64,000 bases of DNA from Punctularia strigosozonata HHB-11173 SS5 (taxonomy: Eukaryota > Basidiomycota > Agaricomycetes > Corticiales > Punctulariaceae). Position numbers and translations under genes: made by a program. Under the pieces are notes generated by a model. That model worked only from the letters and a program-made list of their open reading frames with translations. It had not been told where the DNA came from and ran no database searches. Each line of letters begins with the position of its first letter. The stretch's first letter is position 1. The DNA lies in assembly GCF_000264995.1 (NCBI RefSeq), contig NW_006767433.1, forward strand, positions 2,619,074 through 2,683,073. The letters are read 5' to 3'. Positions 47,597 through 59,877 of the stretch are shown one piece after another.

Positions 47597-48838
47597 ATGA
47601 TCGCCCTCAAGCCCCGAAAGCTTACCCTCACGCTCGTTACCTATGTCGCGCTCGCTTTGCTCGTGGCCGGCGTTGCCGACGCCCACGCCGCGCAGGACCT
47701 GAACCGTCGCGACCACACCCAACTCAACCGCATGCTGAAGAAGCGCGCCCCCGCCCCCCAGGATGGCGCCGTCATCGGTGCCGGGTCAGACCCTGTTAGC
47801 ATTACCAGCACTGGAACCAGCGCTGCGACCTCTGTCACCTCGGCCGCGACGTCCAACACAGTCGCGATCACCAGCAGTGCAACGACGACCACCAGTTCGG
47901 GCACCTCGACCCTGACTTCGGCTACTGCCACATCCTCTTCTGTGCGTTCAATTCCCCGTGACCTATCGCGATCACCGTCTGACCGGCTTGAGTAGGCGGT
48001 CACCTCTTCCACGCCTACCACTTCCAGCAGCTCCAGCTCCTCGACCTCGTCGAGCAGCTCGTCCACGTCCTCCAGCGTGTCTTCCACCTCGTCTTCGACG
48101 ACCAGCAGCTCGAGCACGACTACCATCACGACCACCCCTGCGTCCCAGACGTCCCAGACGCTCAACCTTCAGGGTATCACCTCTGCCGCTGACAGCGATG
48201 CCACCACCCAGCACTCCGTCGCACATATCACGCTCACCAGCACCAGCACCGCCGCTTCCAACTCGGCCACCTCGAACAACGACAGTTCGGGCGCGACTTC
48301 CACCGGCAAGGTTGCGAAGACCACGATCACTATCCTCATCGCCATCGCGGCCAGCGTCGGTGGTCTCGCCATCATCTGGACCATCATTCGCAAGTGGAAG
48401 TTCAAGCCGTCGTCCTCCTTCGAGGACCGCATGGCGCCCATCGACTGGAACCCGGCGGAGAAGGACACCGGCTTGGATATCCCCGGCACTCACCGCCGGG
48501 CGAACTCGAGCGCTTCTTCGTTCCACTCGGGTTCCGGTCACGAGGAAAACGTCGCCGGCCGTGGCATGGGTGGTGGATACGGCGCTGGCTCGAACGACGG
48601 CCACAACATCGTCCCGGAGCACGACTTCACCGCTGGTCCCGCGCACCTCGCCCCCGTTGGCGGCTACGCGGACCTTGCGCGTGGCCCCAGCCCTCAACCG
48701 TACGACTATGCGCGTGGCCCCAGCCCCCAGCCGCAGATGCAGGAGGCTGGACACAACTACGACTACGGCATGCCCATCCATCACCAGGGTGCTGCGCCCG
48801 CGCAGAACATGTACGACCCGAACGCCATCCGGTATTAA
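47597..48838 (+). CDS. Ser/Thr-rich single-pass plasma-membrane protein, possible wall-stress sensor
   Basis: MIALKPRKLTLTLVTYVALALL is a signal peptide with a likely cut after ADAHA. About 200 residues of nearly pure Ser/Thr follow, as in heavily O-mannosylated rods. A transmembrane helix comes next (TITILIAIAASVGGLAIIWTI), then a basic anchor (RKWKFKPSS) and a cytoplasmic tail of about 150 residues containing EDRMAPIDWNP and a duplicated ARGPSPQP motif. The architecture recalls Mid2/Wtp1-type wall sensors, but there is no WSC or other named domain, so the role is inference. One intron lies just after the rod start (donor GTGCGT near 47941, acceptor GAGTAG at 47996). The stop is TAA at 48836-48838. 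The Ser/Thr codon bias makes a long antisense frame. Confidence 0.75.
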
Positions 48839-49532
48839 TAGGCGGGGCTCACTCTAAACCGTGATCACCTGGCGGAAAGAAGGATGGACTTCGGCTCCGC
48901 TTCATCTATCTTTATGCACTCGGTCCCACTTGAAGTGTGCGCCTTTGGCTCTCGGTTCTTGTCTTCTTTGTTCTTATGGTTTTGTACATGCCGAATATAT
49001 ACGCTGGACGATTCACCATCATACTGTCTGCGCTCTCGACCCCTGTGTCGGCTTGGTTCGCTATTCTCGTTTCGATATACCCCTATTTTTATGTGCCTTA
49101 GCGCGTAATCTCGATGCGTTCACATCTTGATTGTGTCAACGGCCTTCTTCAGCTTCGTATTGCGGTTATCAAGGTCGTTGGCAACGTTCTGCAGGTGAGT
49201 GCAAGCAAGGTCGCAAGTGCACGGCGAGCTTGGGATGCGAACCTCGAAATGGCTGGACAGAGGCAACTTGCGAAACGGTGCGCGATATCCTCCTGCTGAG
49301 ATCACTCGGACGATCCTAGCGTAGCACGACGATTCTATTGCATCCACAATCGCGACATCCTATCGGAGAAGCGGGAATACAAAGCCATGACAAGGTAAAG
49401 ATAAGGCGGCAAGCTGCACAACAACATCATAGAATGGATGCTATGAACAAATAACAGGTAATAAAATAGCAGTCACAGACCGTCCAATACGAACAAATGA
49501 GCGTGATTGATCTTTCGAAGGAGGCACGTTCT
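48839..49532. other. Convergent intergenic region, about 690 bp
   Basis: This lies between the 3' ends of the Ser/Thr-rich gene and KRE6 copy A. Frames up to 89 codons exist but none is recognised. The right half is A-rich. No RNA gene or repeat was seen. Confidence 0.45.
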
Positions 49533-52160
49533 TCAGCACTGATCAATAAGACGGTTCTTGGGGAATGGCTGCCCGAAATCGTCCCTCCAGGTAGTTAAGT
49601 TGGGGTTTGTGTACGCCTCGATGTACCTATCACGAACTTAGCGACCGCAAACCACGAGTCGCTACACAGGACGCACTGTTCGATGTATGCCGCAGTCGGG
49701 AAATCCGGAGGGTCGCAACCAATGTTAGTACTTCCTTGCGGCTGGTACACGCGTATGTAATCAATCTTCATGGTGGTCGGGAACGTCAGGTGAGCCAAGT
49801 CAACGGTGCCGAAGTTAGTCGACATCCCCAAGTTGGCAATGATGTACTACGGGCGGCGTTTAGACTAAAGTAGCTGCGGGCACGGAAAGTTCCTCACCAT
49901 AGGCTCCTGCGGCACAGGTCGCGCACTGATCTCCACTGCGGTATCCGCCGCCATACCACCCTGCATGAGCGTCCAGGACACTTTGTTATCGGCGATCCAG
50001 GAAATGTAAGCGCCGTCAAATCCGGGTTTATACTCGAAGCCATAGACCGAGAAACAGTCCTGTTCCAACTCGTAACAGCCTTGGTCTGGGATGGCAATCA
50101 ACAACACGGGGTGCCACGCTAGCCACTGTGAAACGCACCGGTCGCAGTGACGACGGAAGTGGCCTGTTGAAACACGCCTCCGATGTAGCTGTTCAGCTCG
50201 GAACTCGACGCATTGGGAATAATCAAATTGTCACTTGTGTTGAACCATATGTACCCAGCGTTGAAGGGCTGAAGTCGAGTCGATGAGTGATCTAGTAACG
50301 GCAAGGAGAACACCGTACCGCCCATTGTCCTGACTGCGAGACTTGTCCCGTCCGCGGATCTCCTGTTATCTGGGAGAGAAGTTAGCCGCGCCAGCAATCT
50401 GAGAAAAGACATGTTTACCTGTGCCTCGAAGATATCAATTTCGGGCGCCGATCTACCGACGTATGTGCCATCGGAATGAACAGGACCAGGGTGGGATTCG
50501 CCTTGACAGGTGCACCGAGACAACTTCTGGCCAGGAAGGAAAGACAAGACACCGTTTTCGCTCTTGTCGCCATTCACAGTGGCTGCTAGGGGAAGGCCGT
50601 TCTGAGTTTGGTTGGGAAGGGTGCCGACATCGCAAGCGTCATATGTGTACGGCCACTACGCGTGTGTGGTCAGCGATAAGAATCGCAATACCGGACGGAT
50701 CTCACCATGCCCTCCAAACTAGCCCCGTAGCCCGCGCGACCCAGGTTTCCCATCGCCCAAACTGCCGGCCAAAGACCGACGATATTGTTGGCCCCTGGTA
50801 ACGAAACAGCAGTTTCTATGAGGCCTCCGGTGAAGCAAAATTTGTTCCAGGTGGTCATCATTCCGCCCTGATAATCTAGTCCATGGGTCTCCTTCTGCGA
50901 CAAGCTGACAATCATGCTATGTGAGCCTTTTCCACCAAAGTGACTGAAGGGAGACTAACGTGATGTGCAAATAACCGTCCTTCGTAGTGATGGACGCCGG
51001 ATCATACCACTCCATGTTGTTTGTCTGCGAAGGGGGATATCAGAGACGCAGGCATATTCACCGCATGAAAAGACACGGACCTGCCAGTAATGAAGGTCGA
51101 CCGCCTCCCAGTACGGATCATCGCCTGAATTCATCAGTCGCGTTCTCTTCGAATAACGGAGTGTATGTGCTCACCTGGGTAGAACGTTCGCCCGTCCGTG
51201 TTGAACTCGTCGCTGAAGACGAGCTGAAAAGTAGATTGATCGGTGAAGCCTGGCTTGGTGTATACTTCCTTCGGTGTATCGAGGTCAATGAGACCCCAAT
51301 TCCCGGGCATTGAGGGCACCTGATAGCACAATGAGCACTTGCGTTTACAATAGGGTATGATGGTGAGCACACCTGTCCAGATGCGTTGGTCCCACCGAAG
51401 TTAAATCCACCGAATGTAGAAAGAGGATGTTTCGTGAAGTACGTAATCAAGGGGTATCCAGCACTGCATCGGCGTATGAGAATAGGTACTCGCGCGAGAC
51501 GGAGGGAGGAAAGCGTACAAAAGAGTGACCAAACCAACAATCAGGATGAGCAGGCAGCCCAAGTTCGTGAAGCCTCGGTAAGTGAAGACAGTACCACCCT
51601 GATCGCTCTTGCGGTCCCGACGGGGGTCAGGGTTGTGCAGGTAGTCGTCAGGCTCCGGCTGGCTCATAGAAAGGCTCGCGCCCCACTGCACAGGATCCGC
51701 AGAGAGGGAGAACTGACAATGAGAAGGTTAGTTCTCAACCGGCGTGCACACGCCAAACATGCCGACGAACCTTGTCTGATAAGGAGGGGGCAATAGACGC
51801 GGTCTTGCCTTCCTTGGTGACAGTGTAAGGAGTGTCATTCTGTTTGAGATTGGGGGTCAATGGAGCTCGATTGTGAGATGGAGGACGTACCAGAGAGCTG
51901 TTGCTCTTCATGTTCCGTAACTGCGGGGGTTCACTTGCAAATGTGGCCTGCACGCCTCGCTGTGCGCCAGCCTGGGCACCAGGGGGTAGAAGATTGGTTG
52001 TGGAGGGAGTCTGGCTCGCGTTGCCGTAGGGCCTGGCCCCAAGGGACGCCGTGGAGAAATTGGCGGAGGGGTACTGGTTTGGCTTCTGTACATAGCCAGC
52101 GGGTGTCGGGCCTTGATTGGAAGAGTTGTTGGCGGTGAACGGGTAAGGACTGCGGGACAT
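49533..52160 (-). CDS. KRE6: KRE6/SKN1-type beta-1,6-glucan synthesis-associated protein, copy A
   Basis: The ATG is at 52158-52160 (MSRSPYPFTANNSS). A disordered cytosolic N-terminus includes SIAPSLSDK and PDDYLHNPDPRRDR. One signal-anchor helix (LGCLLILIVGLVTLLYAFL) and a luminal GH16-like domain follow: [72 protein letters not shown], the catalytic-type E-x-D-x-x-E in [11 protein letters not shown], and the C-terminal DFPTAAYIEQYIEAYTN. Kre6/Skn1 are Golgi/ER type II proteins needed for beta-1,6-glucan. About ten short introns. The stop is TGA at 49533-49535. It is intact and very similar in domain order to copy B on the other side of the SNAPC1/IMA1 pair. Confidence 0.9.
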
Positions 52161-52664
52161 AACGCCAGCTGGAGATGCCTGGGGCTCGCCTAGCTCGGGG
52201 TGGTCGTGATGTGTGGGGGGGAAACAAGGAATGAGTGGATCACGTGGAGCTGCATCTCTTCTGTTGTTCCCATCGCAGTCGTTGCGCAGAGAGGGTGCCG
52301 GTGAGTATACGCAGATCCCGACCAGCTGTGGTATGTGCACCACAACGTTCAAGACGATGAGCAGAATGTGCGGGCGGGCAGCGCACTATTCGCGCTCGCT
52401 TAAGTATCCATCCGCTTACGGCACCCGGCCGAGGCGCCATCCATTTAGCCAATGCAGATCGCCCAAGAACGCCTGGCACTGTAACGGTACGCTATATCTG
52501 CACCAACGTTGCCATAATATCACTCCAGTATATATTCTGCGGCACGTTAATATCGAAGGGCAAAATATCATATTTCAACAGCACAATGGCAAAACGTACT
52601 CTACATACCATACACAAGGACGCCGGCCTCGGTACATCACGCAGCTTCCCCTTCCAGAGATGGG

Positions 52665-53935
52665 TCAACTTTCCGCTTCCTCCCCGCCGCCTTCCCAGGA
52701 ATTGGGCTGCTCGTTTTCAACACGTCCAGCACCCTCGAGTAAACTCAGTAGCCCTCCTCTTGCGCTCAACGGGTTCTCGTTGATTTGACCACGTCGTCGG
52801 TACCCTACGACCACTCTTTCGACCCGTGCCAGCCCATCTTGATCTTCGATTTCTGGCCAGTTCTTGTTACCGTCAACCGTATGTTTGATCTTTTGTAAGC
52901 GGCTCAGTATGGCTTCGTTGGCGTTTTCGAGCGCGGCCGACGACCCATGGTCACTGAGCGAGTGCTCTTCCAGTACATCCAGCAGTGTTGACTTTCGTTG
53001 CCTATACAATTCTCGCGTGTTTCTTGGTCCATTACAGATCAAGACATGGGTCGTGCCTTCGTCCCCATGTGGCACTGGGTCGCTCGGTGTCGACGATCGT
53101 CCTTCTTCCAAGCGGTAGTTCAACTCGGTTTTCTCAAGCCATTTCCCAAGCCCGGAGGCCGCTTCTTTAGCCTTTCTGAGTTTCTCCCGTTTTGTCGGAC
53201 GGCCCTTCCGTTTGGCTGTGGCAGAGACATCCGATGTAAACCCCGGCAATTCTGCTCCGAGAGCACTGCCGGGTCCCGAGGCATCGGGGACAAAAACCTC
53301 GCGAGGAAGATCGCGAGGGTTAAGGGCGCACAGATGAGATGCCGGTGTGATATGAAATATCCCAGCCTGCAGTAGTCTGTCGAGAACAAACACCGTATAT
53401 GGGTGCAGGCGGACCAGCGGTTGTCCCTTCAATTGGGTGGGTAGGTCCAAGAGCGAGGCGTACACATCTATGCTTCCCAATTTAACTTTTAACTTAGGGA
53501 TGTGGTACGCGCAGATTGACGACACTCACCCAGAGGTATGTTGATCCGGCTTACGGAATGCGCGGTCGGTGCCGATACAGATGGTTGAGTCCAGAAAAAG
53601 GTGTATATCGCCCAAAGCGCAAGCACTCGGGTCAAAGATGGCTCGGACTCAGAACATCGCTCCGAGAACAGACGAAGGGTAGTGGCCAAGAATGTGTCTC
53701 TGGCACGGTATTCTAGTACCTTCAAGTGCAGCCAACACCAGCCCTCTTCTACCCATAGCTGCTTGAAAAGTGCGAATGGGCCTAGACCAGGAGAGGAAAG
53801 ATACCGCGCAGAGAACAACCGGACGAGGCGTTCGATATCCTCTCGAATGGCGTGGACATACAGTGAGGACGTGAAGTAAGACGGTTGAAGGGCTATCTCT
53901 CCTCTACTTGCAGTCGTTGCCGGGGCCAAAGCCAT
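52665..53935 (-). CDS. SNAPC1 (SNAP43)-like snRNA-activating complex subunit
   Basis: The ATG used is 53933-53935; the longer frame to 53971 begins with GTG, not ATG. The N-terminal 250 residues match the SNAP43 pattern: IREDIERLVRLF, then GPFALFKQLWVEEGWCWLHLKV, LATTLRLFSE, TRVLALWAIYTFFWTQP, a RINIPL strand, DVYASLLDLPTQLKG and TVFVLDRLLQAGIFHITPAS. The C-terminal half is basic and disordered, with KRKGRPTKREKLRKAKEAA. In animals SNAPc binds the PSE of snRNA promoters and serves RNA polymerases II and III. A fungal role is inferred. One intron joins INIPL to the SIDVYASL exon. Its start is 112 bp from the divergent IMA1 start. Confidence 0.72.
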
Positions 53936-54047
53936 TAGCCTCGTTGGCGAGCACGTGAGTGACGCGCGCACCTTGCACTGGCAATGTTGCGGTCAAACTG
54001 ACGACTCACTCTGCCTCATTGCGGTCCTGTGCAACGCCCAACCTCCT

Positions 54048-56008
54048 ATGGCACCGATATTTCAACGCTTTAACCAAGCGATATGCTTCTTCTGCAATGA
54101 AACCCAGACGCCGAGCCCTCGGAACTGTCGCCAATTTCGATGTGCTCAGTGCGGCTGCTGGAATCGATACGACGCGGCAGGTGAAATCATGTCCGACGAG
54201 CCCGCGATGCACGACGCGTCCTTGAATGCCAAATCTTTTGCGAAGAGAGGTCCGATTTATTCTGTGGTTGTCATTGCCACTCAGAACTAAGCAATGCATC
54301 GCAGCGTCGCCTCGAAAGGATCGTCTCCCCACCATGGACGCTCATGCGAGGAAGGCGCAGCTATTCTGCCATACTTGTCAGACAAATCAAATGCTGATCA
54401 TCAACCTGCTCTCCAACTACCTTCCTGAGCCGGCGGTGCGCATCATGGTCTGTAATTACTGTCATCCACCCGCTGACTTCACACGATAGGATCCGAGCTA
54501 CTCGCAGCGTCTATCCATGCTTCCCAAGTACAAGGAGTCCCTCCACACCAGGTATCCTCCTGTTTGTGCGCAATGCGCCCCTTTGGTCGACGACGTGATC
54601 AGTCAAAGAGAACACATGGCGCGAACCAACGCGTTGGGTGGATGGCTGAAGAACACGAAAGGCAAGGAGGCTCAAAGGCGGCAACCCTCGTCTTCTACAC
54701 TGCATGAGGACAGACAACGAAAACCATCGAAGGACCGATTCAAACTTGAGCAGGAGCTATGGATGTGGCGAGCAAGAGGTTGCTTGTGGTGCGCAACGCT
54801 GCTAGGTTCTGTTGCAGGGCATGTTTGGGGTATGTGGTATACGGAATCTCAGTTCCCCAGCTGAATGACGTTGATAGGGACCTTCAGAGAACTGCCACCA
54901 CCGTGGACACGGCCTTTTTGTGCGTTCTTCCCTTTGTATATCGTGGTATCAGTGCTTTGGACATTCTGGGATCCGACGTATTCATCGGTGCAGAAAGCCC
55001 GGTGGCAAGGTCGTCAAGTCTGGGTACGAGGTAGAGCTCGTTATATAGTAAGGGCATCGACTCCCTACACTGGTGAGACGTTGAGACCGTTGGCAGGTGT
55101 ACCAACTTTTAGCATGGCTGTCTCGATTAATGACTGCCGTTCTATTTGCTCTCCCGCTCTATGCCCCGGATCGCGACTACTTAAGACTGCTGTCCGGTGC
55201 CACAGGGGCCCCTGCTGGGCATGCGGGTGCCTCAGATAATTCATGGCCCATCCTCAAGATGTATTCGGCAGGAGCGTTGGCGTTGGAAATTATGGTGAGT
55301 TCATGGCTGAAGCGGCGTATTCCAGCGCTGACACCCGTATCGTCCCAGACTCTGCTTGCGTCGTTCCTGACGCTACGGCTCCACTATCCACCAAAGGTAC
55401 GACTCATCGATACGAACCCGTCCCGCCGATCTGTGGCTCCAGAAACTCGGGTCGACACCCCTTCCCCGCCCGAACCGGGCATTGATCTGCTTGCGCCGTT
55501 GTCCTTCTCCGGAAATCCTGTGTTACAAACCCACGAAGATACCTCAGTGGGACATCCCATCTTCGGCTTGCCTTCCCTAACAATAGAAGCGCATAAAGAT
55601 TCTGATGGACGACAACCAACCAGCAACACGGACCCTAACGCCATGGACATCGATACACCGTCCCCGGTCAAACCGAGGAGCCCCTTCCATCCCGACCAAC
55701 GCGATGATACCGACAATTCCGTCTGGCTGCGTCCCCAGCGTTTCTTTCCGCCGGAGAAACCGACGGGTCTAGAAGGTCTTTTGGAGCGGACACTCTTGAT
55801 TGACCCATCGGTGGGAGAATCAGGAGATTCTGTACGACCAGGGGAAGCTGCCCGGCGGCGGAAAATGTTATACGGGCTAGCTTGGGGTGCTGCCTTACTC
55901 TCTATGGGAGTGGCTACGCATCTATGGCACGTAGGGACCACACGGTCGCGTACCGCCATGGACCTTCAGATTCAAGATATGGAGATAGCGACAAGCGGAG
56001 ATTCATAG
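54048..56008 (+). CDS. IMA1: Inner nuclear membrane protein IMA1 (Samp1/NET5 family)
   Basis: The N-terminal zinc-binding Ima1 domain is clear: AICFFCNETQTP, FRCAQCGCWNRYDAAGEI, PAMHDASLNAKSFAKR, LFCHTCQTNQMLIINLLSNY, YKESLHTRYPPVCAQCAP and MARTNALGGWL. Several membrane helices follow (PLYIVVSVLWTFWDPTY, LSRLMTAVLFALPLY), and the C-terminal part holds PPEKPTGLEGLLERTLLID then a last hydrophobic helix (MLYGLAWGAALLSMGVA). Ima1 sits in the inner nuclear membrane and links chromatin and LINC complexes. Introns fix KR-ASPRKDR (54253-54294), PA-DPSYSQR and EIM-TLLASF. The stop is TAG at 56006-56008. It is intact as read. Confidence 0.88.
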
Positions 56009-56029
56009 CTTAGGGTGATGCCAAGTTGA

Positions 56030-56260
56030 CTAGTTACGACCGTCACAGGGTGTAAACCCACATTTTTTGCACCTTAACATCAGAGAAACATCCTCTAAAA
56101 CCATTCAGAATTTTCAGATCATTCAATCCGAGAAAATTAACATCTCATTCGTGATGTTCACGTCTCAAAACGGGCAGAAATTTTCAAATATCTAAAGGAT
56201 GTTTTTTGAATTCTGGAAAGAGGAAAATTCTAGGATTGTTGTGACTCACATAACGCTACT
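56030..56260. repeat. AT-rich block with imperfect inverted repeat, possible small transposon relic
   Basis: This stretch is much richer in A and T than its flanks. It contains AAACATCCTCTAAAA near 56090 and its near-complement (ATCTAAAGGATGTTT) near 56190, so the two arms could pair. GAATTTTCAGA- and AGAAATTTTCAAA-like words recur. No coding capacity is visible. A MITE-like relic is one explanation; an AT-rich 3' region of IMA1 is another. Ends and target duplication were not found. Confidence 0.35.
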
Positions 56261-56569
56261 GGAAACAATCACGAAGACGTATCCGAAGCAAGTGACTTAC
56301 GTAATATTTCACCCGCGGCGTAACCTAGAATAAGTCTACCTACGAGCACAATCATGCCTTCATGCTGTATTCGCTTGTTATGTCTGTCTTTTTCATACAT
56401 GATCCCATCCAGTTTATGGTACTACGCGTCAGCTTACGCGTAGAACGCGTCGAAGATTCGCGCATGGCTGCGAAGCTCCGCGGATGTTTGGCGAAAGTAT
56501 TGTAGCGCTTCCGCCGCTTCGCGCCGAGGATGTGACGGACTGGAGGATGCCCTACATAATCGGCGACCC

Positions 56570-59408
56570 TTGACACCATTCACCTCAACGCCGTCACGGT
56601 GCGGGATTTCCACTCCTTTCTCTGACCCTTCTGCGTCGTCCAACGCGCATTTTGGCTCTACGCCCAACTCTCTCGGCCAGGCGTCACAACACGTCCTTTA
56701 CTCAACTCCCGACAACTCACCAACATCGGAAACGCCGTCCCTGAAGTCGACGACGCGGTTCATGGCTAGCGAGAACGCGAGGATGTACGGCGTCTCACCA
56801 GATGCAGCGTCCACCACGAACCTACTAAGCCCGTCCTCCGGGGGCCATGTGAGCGAGAAGTCTCCGCGGTTTCCTCAGGGACCTGGTTCATTGCGCAATG
56901 GCTCCAGCACGATGTCGTTGGTGAGTCATCTGGTCTCATGATTGCGTCGAGAATACAAATAATCCACTTTCTATAGGCCGAGCTTAACCCTTCTAATACT
57001 GGCAGATCGTCCACGGCGCCGTCGCTATCTGACAAGGTACGGCATGAAAACAGTGAACCTGTGCTCGTTGATGCATTTTTGCCCTAGTTCTCGCTCTCCC
57101 CCGATCCGCATCAATGGGGCGCCGAGCTGTCTATCAACCACGCAGAGCCTGATGACTTCCTGCACAACCCAGATCCTAAGCGGGACAGGAAGAACGACGA
57201 AGGAGGAACAATCTTCACATACCGCGGTATCACGAACCTCGGCTGCCTGCTCCTGCTCGCACTTTCTCTGGGTACACTCTTGTGAGTGCTTCTGTGTAAT
57301 CCTGCAAGAAGTTTATGAAGTCGTTACCGACAATAGTGCCGGTTATCCTCTAATCACATACTTCACCCGCACTAAGCAATCGAATCAGGGCGGGTTTAAC
57401 CTTGGCGGTACGAATGCTACCGGTCAGGTTAGTTACATCTGGCATTCGGACACAGATCGTCACTCAGAGCATATAGGTTCCTAGTATGCCCGGCAACTGG
57501 GGTCTCATCGATTTGGAGACACCTAAAGACGCCTATTACAAATCCGCCTTCCGTGACGGCTCTGAGATGCAGCTCGTTTTCAGTGATGAATTCAACACCG
57601 ATGGTCGGACCTTCTATCCCGGTATGCTTCAGAGCCGCTCAATAAGATAACCCCCAGCAGACGTTGGTTCTTTACTTGGCAGGTGATGATCCATACTGGG
57701 AAGCTGTCGACTTGCACTATTGGGGTGTATGTGAATGATTGAACGTGTCAGTGCACCAACTCATTAAGTGCTACGCAGACCAACAATATGGAATGGTACG
57801 ATCCAGCAGCCATCACGACGAGAAATGGTTCCCTGGAGGTGACGTGAGTAAACCATGATGAAATCGAAAGCACCGCCTGCAACAATGAACTTATTTGACG
57901 CAGATTGTCCAAGAAACAGACTCACGGCCTAGACTATCAAGGTGGCATGATGTCAACCTGGAACAAATTTTGTTTCACAGGAGGTTTGATCGAAGCCTCT
58001 GTGGTGCTACCCGGCGCAAACAATATCCTAGGTCTATGGCCTGCTATCTGGACCATGGGCAATCTTGGACGCGCTGGGTACGGTGCCACTTTGGATGGCA
58101 TGGTGACCTCGATTTCCGCTGTCTTCTCTAGCGCGCAGTTGACATTTTTGCTTTCTTTTAAGTGGCCCTATACATATGATTCCTGCGATGTCGGCACTGC
58201 TCCCAATCAAACCCACAACGGCTTACCTATTTCTGCGACGAACACGGGGACCGACAAGAACTACAACAATGAATTGTCCTATCTTCAGGGGCAGCGTTTA
58301 TCACGTTGCACTTGCCCGGGAGAATCACATCCTGGGCCGGTTCACGAAGATGGTACATATGTAGGACGTGCCGCGCCAGAAATCGACATCTTCGAAGCTC
58401 AGGTATCTAGACCACCAGTACTCACTCGACATGCATCACTAATCTGCGATTCTCCCTCAGATCAGCGGGGATCCTTTAACGGGACAGGTAAGCTCCGGTG
58501 CCTAAAACCGGAATACACGTGCTTTACTGCGACCGTGAATCTAGGTCTCCCAGTCGGGTCAATGGGCTGTCAGTCCATCCATCGTATTCCACCGCAAGTT
58601 TAACCTAATTCCCTTTTCAGCCGTTCAACGCTTATTACCAATGGTTCAACACCAGTGACAATCTGATCATTCCAGACCCCAGTATCACCGTACTGAACAG
58701 TTACACCGGTAAGTTAAGTTCAATTTCTGCCGGTATCGTCATCCATTCACTGCCAACTCAGGTGGTGTGTACCAGCAAGCGACGTCCGGTGTGACACAGA
58801 CAAATCAAGAATGCTACGAGCTTACTGGAAATTGTTATTCTATCTACGGATTTGAATACAAACCCGGTACGTTTTGTATGCCACTTCTGAAGGAATTTAC
58901 TAATATTTGAACCAGGTTTTGATGGAGCCTACATCTCATGGATAGCGGACAACAAGGTTGCCTGGACGCTGAATCAAGCGGGCATGGCAGCGGATACCCG
59001 GGTAGAGATTGGACCCCGGCCTGTCCCCCAGGAGCCACTCGTACGTCATCATTAGTACAAGTTACAAGCGCACTAACTCACTCGTGCTGGCAGTATATTC
59101 TTGTCAACCTTGGCATGTCAAGCAATTTCGGTTTCGTGGATCTGGATCACTTGACTTTTCCTACTACGATGAAAGTGGACTGGATTCGTGTCTATCAGCG
59201 CACGGATAGCGTCAATGTCGGGTGTGATCCTCCCGAATTCCCAACCGCGGCTTATATCAACCAGTGCGTCTTACGGATCTTACTTGCTGACTATACGTTT
59301 AATCGGATGGCTAGATATATCGACGCTTACACCAACCCCAACTTGACAACCTGGGTAAATGACTACAAACAAACAATACCCAAAAACTCTTTCTTGGGGC
59401 AATGCTAG
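56570..59408 (+). CDS. KRE6: KRE6/SKN1-type beta-1,6-glucan synthesis-associated protein, copy B (5' end unresolved)
   Basis: The domain order matches copy A: a disordered N-terminus with TAPSLSDKFSLSPDPHQW and PDDFLHNPDPKRDR, the signal anchor (LGCLLLLALSLGTLF), then [73 protein letters not shown] and the C-terminal FPTAAYINQYIDAYTNPNL. The stop is TAG at 59406-59408. About eleven introns are present. The first exon's frame is open upstream of 56570 to an in-frame stop near 56440 but contains no ATG before 56762, so either a short upstream exon supplies the start or the ATG at 56762 is used. The coordinate given is the left edge of clearly coding-like sequence, not a proven start. Confidence 0.82.
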
Positions 59409-59777
59409 ATATTCCACGTTCCTTCTTTGTTGATTGTCCCGCATCCGCACTGATATTTCACTGCATTGTTATCATATTATAAAGACGCTCGTTCCGCACC
59501 CGCATTAAATAGAAATTCATAATAGCATAGCATGTCGATACCCCTCCCATGGAGCAATTTAATTGCACTTGATCCCCTTGAACAAGGGATTAGCGAGGCT
59601 TGGCACATGTGCGAACGTGTACCTCCACCTACCCTCTGCCACCGCCATCCATTCTTCGCCGTGTAAAGGGCTGTGATCAATATAAAGCATATGCATACTT
59701 CAAAGCTTCAATCAGTGCGTCATTACAGACCTAAGGCCTAAGGCCTAATCAGTGAACCACACATCGATATCCTCAGG
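59409..59777. other. Spacer between KRE6 copy B and the retroelement
   Basis: This holds the AT-rich 3' flank of KRE6 and then 60 bp of mixed sequence with a small direct duplication (CTAAGGC, at about 59731-59745) just before the retroelement repeat. No gene was seen. Confidence 0.4.
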
Positions 59778-59877
59778 ACAAGCTAGTCCTTGGCTCATCC
59801 AGAGTGGGACCCCGGACGAGTGTGGAGCGTAAGGTAGGTACGCACGAGTAACGGGGTGTGGGCGAGAGTCGCCGCGC
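59778..59877 (-). repeat. 100-bp direct repeat, copy B2 of the retroelement
   Basis: It is identical by eye over all 100 bases to 60110-60209. It starts ACAAGCTAGTCCTTGGCTC and ends GAGTCGCCGCGC. Flanking bases differ at both ends, which fixes the boundaries. Confidence 0.9.

Noticed and set aside
47972-48784. Antisense open frame of 270 codons in the Ser/Thr-rich gene
   Set aside because: Strong Ser/Thr codon bias removes stop codons on the other strand. The translation is arginine/glycine-rich with no domain.
53936-53971. Longer N-terminus for the SNAPC1-like protein from 53971
   Set aside because: That frame begins with GTG; the first true ATG is at 53935.
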